From Cordia subcordata (lineage: Eukaryota > Streptophyta > Magnoliopsida > Boraginales > Cordiaceae): a stretch of 64,000 nt of DNA. Shown here in pieces: positions 58,750-64,000 of the stretch (position 1 is its first letter; every line of letters begins with the position of its first letter). A program made the translations under genes and the position numbers. Under the pieces are notes generated by a model, which searched no databases, was not told where the DNA came from, and worked only from the letters and a program-made list of their open reading frames with translations. The stretch lies in contig JAPTOF010000006.1 of assembly GCA_028554755.1 (NCBI GenBank), forward strand, positions 6,008,501 to 6,072,500. The letters are read 5' to 3'.

Positions 58750-60706
58750 CCAACAGCATCACAACTAAATCCGAGGTGATACTCGGCGTCAGCTACAACG
58801 CGGTTGGGTTTAAACATTAGAGACGAGGGCATTTTTGTTTGTTGTATATCCTTTCCGTCTAATCATGTAAAGCAATAAAAGGCGGATAGGGTGTGAGCAT
58901 TGGGGAAGGAAAGGGTAAACCAGCTAGGCAGTGAGATTGTGTTTTCATGTTCCTTTTGCACTTTTTGTTATTATTGGGGGTGGTGTATACAAGGAAAATG
59001 GATTTTATCAGTGAGAAGCGGGTATATGGGTTATAGTTGTGGGGATAGTCAGCAAGAACTTTTCACTTGTGATATGCAAAAAATGTGATTCTTTTCACAA
59101 AGTTCTCTCTCTCTCTTTCTCTCTCTCTAACATGCGCACTCCTGTTCTAATCCTCTTTGTCGCAAGCCATATGCTTTTCCATGAATGAAGCTCCAAACTC
59201 AAATTGTAACAATCGAAAACATGCCTTCTGGTCAAGCTCGAAAGTGGTACGCGTTTTGCTTTGGAGCTTGTTACAACGCATAACTGCAGAAAGAAGTTTT
59301 CCGTATAAAATTGTTGAAGCATCAAAGTGAGGGAAAGATCATGGTGTATTTGCTCGACAGGCTTAGAACACACTAGAGACACTTTTCCTTACCTGGGAAT
59401 CAGCCAACCCACCATGTTCCGATGTGGTTTTTTTCACGTCACTGTCTTTTTTGACCTCTGCGTCAGGTTATCTTTTGTTGAATTAGATCTTGTCTCACTA
59501 GGTAGGAATGACTATACAGACTTACCAAGCTTCAATGTTCATCACACAACTTTTGACATTATTATCTTTTTAATCTCCATATCGCGTTATGTCATGTCAG
59601 TTCAAATTAAATCTTATCTTACTAGGTGATTGACCATATGAACTTGATTGCCGCAACCAGTTGTTGCAGAAAAGTCATATGTTAAGTTCTCTCAAGTCAA
59701 ATTAAGTGTGGTCTTACTTGTAGGATTGATTAGCGAACTTAACTGATGCAACTTATTCTTGCCGAAAGTCATTTGTTGGGCTATCTCATGTCAAATTAAG
59801 TCTTGTCTTACTAGGTAGGATTGATCACACGAACTTTCACCGACAACTCGTTCTTGCCAAAAATAGCTGTTAGCTCCACAAAAATCAGGATTACATATTA
59901 ATGCCTGACTAGAATATTTATAGGTTCCTTTTGTTTTCAAATTACTAGAGCTTATTAAATTAGCAAATTCCTTTACTGTAGATATAAAAATGTTCAGAAA
60001 CATGTTTGCCTAAAATTGACGCCAGAATAAGTTACGCTTAATCTAAGCTAGGATATCATTGGCTCATATAAATGATAAACTTGTACCCAACATGCCACTC
60101 TACTGAAAGACTGAAGCAAAAAAGGTTTTGAAGAACTTGAATCTAACTTCACTAGCCCTTGTTTATGTGAAACTTGTCTTGCAGAACCTGTAAAAATACC
60201 ACATTATTAGCAGTCATAGTAAAAGACAGCAGAAACATACGAGCAAAGTTGCTTCACCTTTATCTCTTCCTCAAGTGAGACCTTCAGGTTGATTTATTTG
60301 CATCCACAGGTCCAGTTTTCGATGATGGTTTTTCTTGTTTCAACTGTTTCCCACTCTTGATCATCCTTCACCCTAGCAATAATCAATGCTGAACTACAAA
60401 AATTTACCGGTTCACTTAAGATGCAGTGATGAGAAAGAAGCTGATAAAGTCTGACAGACATCAAAATTCTTACAGCCATAGTTGTCAATGCCACATGGCA
60501 CGGGTCTTGCTTTATCAAAGTGTAAGTGCATTATTACAGGAATAATGCAAAGCTTACAAAGCTTTGTACTTGACAAGAATTTATATCTAAACTCCTAATC
60601 AAGCAACTAGCAAAGTCTCCCTGAAGTCACAAACAGCACAGAACAAAACCAAAAATCAAACACCAAAATGTCCACTAACCAACGTATCACACGCTACCAA
60701 GATTAA
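58750..60706. other. 3' UTR of the ligase gene and intergenic DNA
   Basis: 58750 to about 59090 is likely 3' UTR; AATAAA occurs at 58874-58879. A CT microsatellite follows at 59103-59130. Degenerate ~100-bp direct repeats lie at 59470-59870. No further gene is recognised. Confidence 0.5.
59470..59870. repeat. Degenerate tandem repeat, ~95-115-bp unit, about four copies
   Basis: Each unit carries AAATTAAGTCTTGTCTTACT or a variant, then AGGTAGGATTGA, ACGAACTT and ACTCGTTCTTGCC-like segments. Copies begin near 59470, 59590, 59690 and 59785; the last two are most alike. Confidence 0.7.
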
Positions 60707-60828
60707 GAGGGTGTTTTTGGCTTTGCTTATTTAGGTGCTTATAAGCACTCAGAAAAAAGCACCCTCTCATATGTTTTTTACTATTTAGGTGCTTATAAGC
60801 ACCAAATAAGATAAAGCCAAACACCCTC
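60707..60828. repeat. Short MITE, 122 bp, TAA target duplication
   Basis: Left GAGGGTGTTTTTGGCTTTGC and right AAAGCCAAACACCCTC are inverted; GTGCTTATAAGCAC palindromes occur in both arms. TAA flanks both sides (60704-60706 and 60829-60831). The TWA target and GGGTGTTT ends suggest a Tourist-like (PIF/Harbinger) element, distinct from family A. Confidence 0.85.
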
Positions 60829-61262
60829 TAAGAGACTATAATAAGAATAGACTCCAACAGATTATAAGCAACAAATGATAACTCTCTAAGTGTCATAATC
60901 AAGCATCCTATTACTAACATTGCTGATGGCAGGCAGCAGTTATATGCCTGAGCATCACTTCTCGTCTTCAAATTACTATTACCTGAAAAACAGATCCAGA
61001 AATGTATCTAAAGATTGCTAGTGGTGAGTGGTTACACTGTGGGTTGCATGTTAATATATTGACAAAGAGAGAGAGGAGCGAAATCCATTGACTGAAAGCA
61101 TATACACAAAGAAATCCAACTAAATTTACGAGAAAATCCAAACTAGATGAGAACTCAGTGATGGTAACAAACTAATTTTCTGTAAGCCACCAGAGGCTAG
61201 AGGAAAAGAAACACTCACATTTCCATTGATATTCAAAATCTGTTAACAGATAGGCTGTAAAT
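60829..61262. other. 3' flank / probable 3' UTR of the NPH3-like gene
   Basis: AT-rich sequence just downstream (minus sense) of the NPH3-like stop codon. No gene is recognised. Confidence 0.45.
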
Positions 61263-64000
61263 TTATTGGTTTGTTTCTTTATTCAAAACTGCTTTTCTTG
61301 ATGGTTGTAGCACCTTGGGATAGCAGGGCATCTTTGGCACCTTTGGATCACAGGCCTTGAACTTTAACCTTAAGCCAAACTTTTTAAAGAAGTTGTTCCA
61401 GCTTCCTTTTTTAGTGTTCACAAGTCTTTCAATTTCTTCCTTCATGTCCAAGCACTCCTTTTCAAGCTCAGAGACACGTTCTTTCATGTCATCAACAGTG
61501 ATTATCTGGTTAGCTTCAAAGCCTCCTTGGTTAGTAGAATAATTTCTTGGAAGTGGCATGCCTCCACTTGGATTTCCCGAATTCTCAATGTTGTCTGATA
61601 CGAAAAACCAACCAGCCACAGATGTACGAAGGCGTAGCTGTTCAAAGAATAGAACTTGCACAATTACTCGCAGAGGGAGTCTCTCATTCTGAGCTGCATG
61701 CATGCAGGCGTCTATTGACAGCTTCTGGCAATTCATGAGGCGGCAGAGTTGTTCCCTCTCTGAGTCTGTCAGCCAGGGATGCGCCTGAAAAGTTACAAAT
61801 ATATGTTAAGATTTAAAAGCAAGATGGAAACAGTTCCATTGGAGTGCAACCTGTGATGATATTCATTTTCTATCATTTACGGAGAACATTAAAATGCTTG
61901 CTGCTAGTATGTTGAAGAATATTTTAGTTATTAATGTATTTCCTTATCTTATGGTATTAAATTAGGCAATGGTCTAATCTTAGTCAAATTGGTTTCTTTA
62001 TCATTTTAGTTTCCTTAGAATTCTAGTTACCTTATTAGTTTAGCTTCTAGTCTTGCTCACCAAGTTATCGTGCCTATAAATAGGCTCTTCTATTGTATCC
62101 ATGACACATCAACGATTCACAAAAAAAAAAAAAAAAAAAACCAAGCAGTCATGTCAGCCTACGGGTCTCACATCAATCCAAGTGATCGTGTTAGCCTATG
62201 GGTCACACGACTATCCAAATCTAGATCCACATCCGGATCTAAATCCAAGTCCAATTTCTAATTATTATCCAAGTCTAATTCAATTTCCAGTTACTATCTA
62301 AGTCTAAGTTTCGTCTAATTGTTATGGGGATTCATCACACCAAAGTGATGCACACGACCCCTAATTAATCCAAATTCCATTCCTCCAAGCTGTAAGCGTG
62401 GTCAAACGAGCCATGGTGACCATTCCTTCCATCAAGATCAAGTTTTCTTTTGAAGACCTTTCAAACTCAAGGTCATATCTCAAATACCACCTTGAGTTTG
62501 AGAGGGGGTGTTGAAGAATATTTTAGTTATTAATGTATTTCCTTATCTTATGGTATTAAATTAGGCAATGGTCTAATCTTAGTCAAATTGGTTTCTTTAT
62601 TATTTTAGTTTCCTTAGAATTCTAGTTACCTTATTAGTCTAGCTTCTAGTCTTGCTCACCAAGTTATCGTGCCTATAAATAGGCTCTTCTATTGTATCCA
62701 TGACACATCAACAATTCACAATGTAGTCTTTATTAGTATTTTGCTTCTAATGGCTCCCCCATTTTCAATACTTTTATATTTTCTCTCCATATTTTATGTT
62801 TTATATATTTTCCACATAGTACACATTCAATGGAAGAGTATCTAGTCATATGACTATGTGACAACATTTGTATCTAGTCTGAAGTTTCTGCAGAATAAAA
62901 ATATCAAGAAAATGGAAAAGAAAGCATACAATGTATTAGTCATTGAATTGTAACCTCCAAACTTAACTGCAGGAAGGTTAACATATTGCTTAGAAAATAA
63001 AATGTGATTGCCGCATTAGTTTAACCGTCAATAAATGATAACAACTCTTAACACACTGTCAAGCTGACTGATCTTGAATACCAGAAATTAAAATAAGACT
63101 ATTATTCATAAATGTTACAGTTGGTCAGTTGTAAGGACAAGTTTTTCCTCACCTATAAAGCCATTGACTGTTAGATCATAATCAATTTTTTCTTTCCAAA
63201 TTAAATGCAACTGAAGAAGATTCTAGATTCCTTTCGATCTTCCTTTATTTTAATATTGGATATCAGGACTTTAACCAGGAGATAAGTTTGTAATTCTTTG
63301 ATTATACTTTGCTAGACTCAGATAGTAGTTATTTCCATTCAATTGATTTTGTTTAGATCTTTTTGCATCTAGGGTGTCTGAAGTGAAGAACTTGATATCT
63401 TGTGACTTTGAAATTACCCTTAACATCTATCCATATCCATCAAGAACACCCATGATAGAAACATTATGAATTATTTACAACTATTTAAAGCATATTAACA
63501 GGGAAATCAAAACCAGATGGCAATCTCTACAGCCATGTTTAATATCACAAACCATATGCATAATAAAGCTTGTGTAAATATGATTGCTTTAACATTCTAC
63601 ATTGTAGCACAGAAAATTCAATAATTCATTGATGTATGACCAAATATTGGCATAACATTATGTTGTAAGCAACTAAATGCAATTAATTTACCTTTAAATA
63701 TATGTCGATGGCACGGTAGAGTCCATCATCCAGATGCCTGGCATAGTCCGGAATCGAAGCAGCTAGTGACTGGAATTTTATGAACTTCAAGTTAACATCA
63801 GGTGCCACCTCAGCCAAATAGTTGTCCACTAGGTTAGCCACCATTGTTATAGGAGTTAGCGAATGGGAAACTTCCATTAGTTGGCCCTCATCCACCAAAC
63901 AGTTTGAGGTGCAATCAGTTCTTTCCTGCTCCACTAACATGAAGTGATCAACAATTCTCTGAATGCAGTCAGTATCATAAAGTGTCTCCACTGTGTAGCC
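61263..64000 (-). CDS. NPH3/RPT2-like (BTB/POZ-NPH3) protein, 3' part
   Basis: Two exons are visible: 64000-63692 (open at the right edge) and 61784-61263, joined in phase 0 (TTAAAG/GTAAAT ... TTTCAG/GCGCAT). The visible protein is the C-terminal 276 or so residues, lacking the N-terminal BTB domain. NPH3-domain hallmarks are PDYARHLDDGLYRAIDIYLK, then AHPWLTDSEREQLCRLMNCQ and AAQNERLPLRVIVQVLFFEQ. A coiled coil (DDMKERVSELEKECLDMKEE) and the basic SWNNFFKKFGLRLK tail end the protein. Relatives are substrate adaptors of CUL3 ubiquitin ligases in blue-light phototropism and auxin-related organ formation. The subgroup cannot be assigned from this part. The 1.9-kb intron carries a miniature LTR element. 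Confidence 0.93.
61910..62720. mobile_element. Miniature LTR retroelement (TRIM-like), 811 bp
   Basis: Two direct repeats of 212 bp (61910-62121 and 62509-62720) both begin TGTTGAAGAATA and end ATTCACA (TG...CA). They differ at three positions by my reading, so the insertion is fairly young. The LTR has a CTATAAATAGG TATA motif. An eight-base purine tract AGAGGGGG (62501-62508) abuts the right LTR, as a plus-strand primer site should. The 387-bp interior has no coding capacity and starts with an expanded A-run that may have overwritten the primer-binding site. Flanking 5-mers (TAGTA and ATGTA) do not match cleanly. Confidence 0.85.
62721..63691. other. Rest of the NPH3-like intron
   Basis: AT-rich intronic sequence between the TRIM-like element and the upstream exon. 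No exon-like or repeat structure is recognised. Confidence 0.45.

Noticed and set aside
60290..60400. Possible extra 3' exon of the NPH3-like gene
   Set aside because: The NPH3 frame already ends with a normal stop at 61263 after a family-typical tail; no matching splice pair was found.

Overview
The window is nuclear DNA of a flowering plant, most likely a core eudicot. It is AT-rich, its genes are split by GT-AG introns, and it holds a phenylalanine ammonia-lyase with the single intron usual for that family. It also has plant-specific families (NPH3/RPT2-like, WAV3-type RING/vWA ligase, ELF6-type JmjC demethylase) and plant transposons. I cannot name the species. No bacterial, viral or organellar block, CRISPR array, tRNA or rRNA gene was recognised.

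Genes from left to right are as follows. (1) A DNL-zinc-finger mitochondrial Hsp70 escort protein lies on the minus strand (953-3860). (2) An intronless receptor-like cytoplasmic kinase with a broken catalytic core lies on the plus strand (7008-8255). (3) A seven-exon histone demethylase of the ELF6/JMJ11 type lies on the plus strand (14040-23390). (4) An intronless GNAT acetyltransferase of the NATA type lies on the plus strand (24691-25401). (5) A small secreted six-cysteine peptide resembling Ole e 6 lies on the minus strand (26794-27003). (6) Between 28.5 and 34.3 kb is a graveyard of LINE relics, a broken F-box/LRR gene and a copia gag-protease relic. (7) Phenylalanine ammonia-lyase lies on the minus strand (34598-38601). 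(8) About 15 kb of AT-rich DNA without a recognisable gene follows (39.3-54.6 kb), carrying a Helitron, a Mutator-like element, many small MITEs and microsatellites. (9) A WAV3-family RING-H2/vWA ubiquitin ligase lies on the plus strand (55142-58749). (10) The 3' part of an NPH3/RPT2-like gene lies on the minus strand (61263 to beyond the right edge).

The genes do not form a pathway or cluster; they are ordinary independent plant genes. The most distinctive content is the transposon record. One Tourist-like MITE family (ends close to GGGCCTGTTTGGATTGG) occurs about 14 times, including inside introns of three genes. A non-autonomous hAT with a perfect 8-bp target duplication is nested in one of these MITEs. 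A 460-bp Mutator-like element has a perfect 9-bp duplication. A 333-bp Helitron sits exactly between A and T. A miniature LTR element with two 212-bp LTRs sits in the NPH3 intron. LINE debris lies antisense in the third ELF6 intron.

Exon boundaries were set by eye from splice consensus, reading phase and family conservation, without transcripts. I did not find a convincing new biological system. The best leads are the pseudokinase, the small cysteine-rich gene, the upstream ORF of the ligase gene and the nested or young non-autonomous elements.
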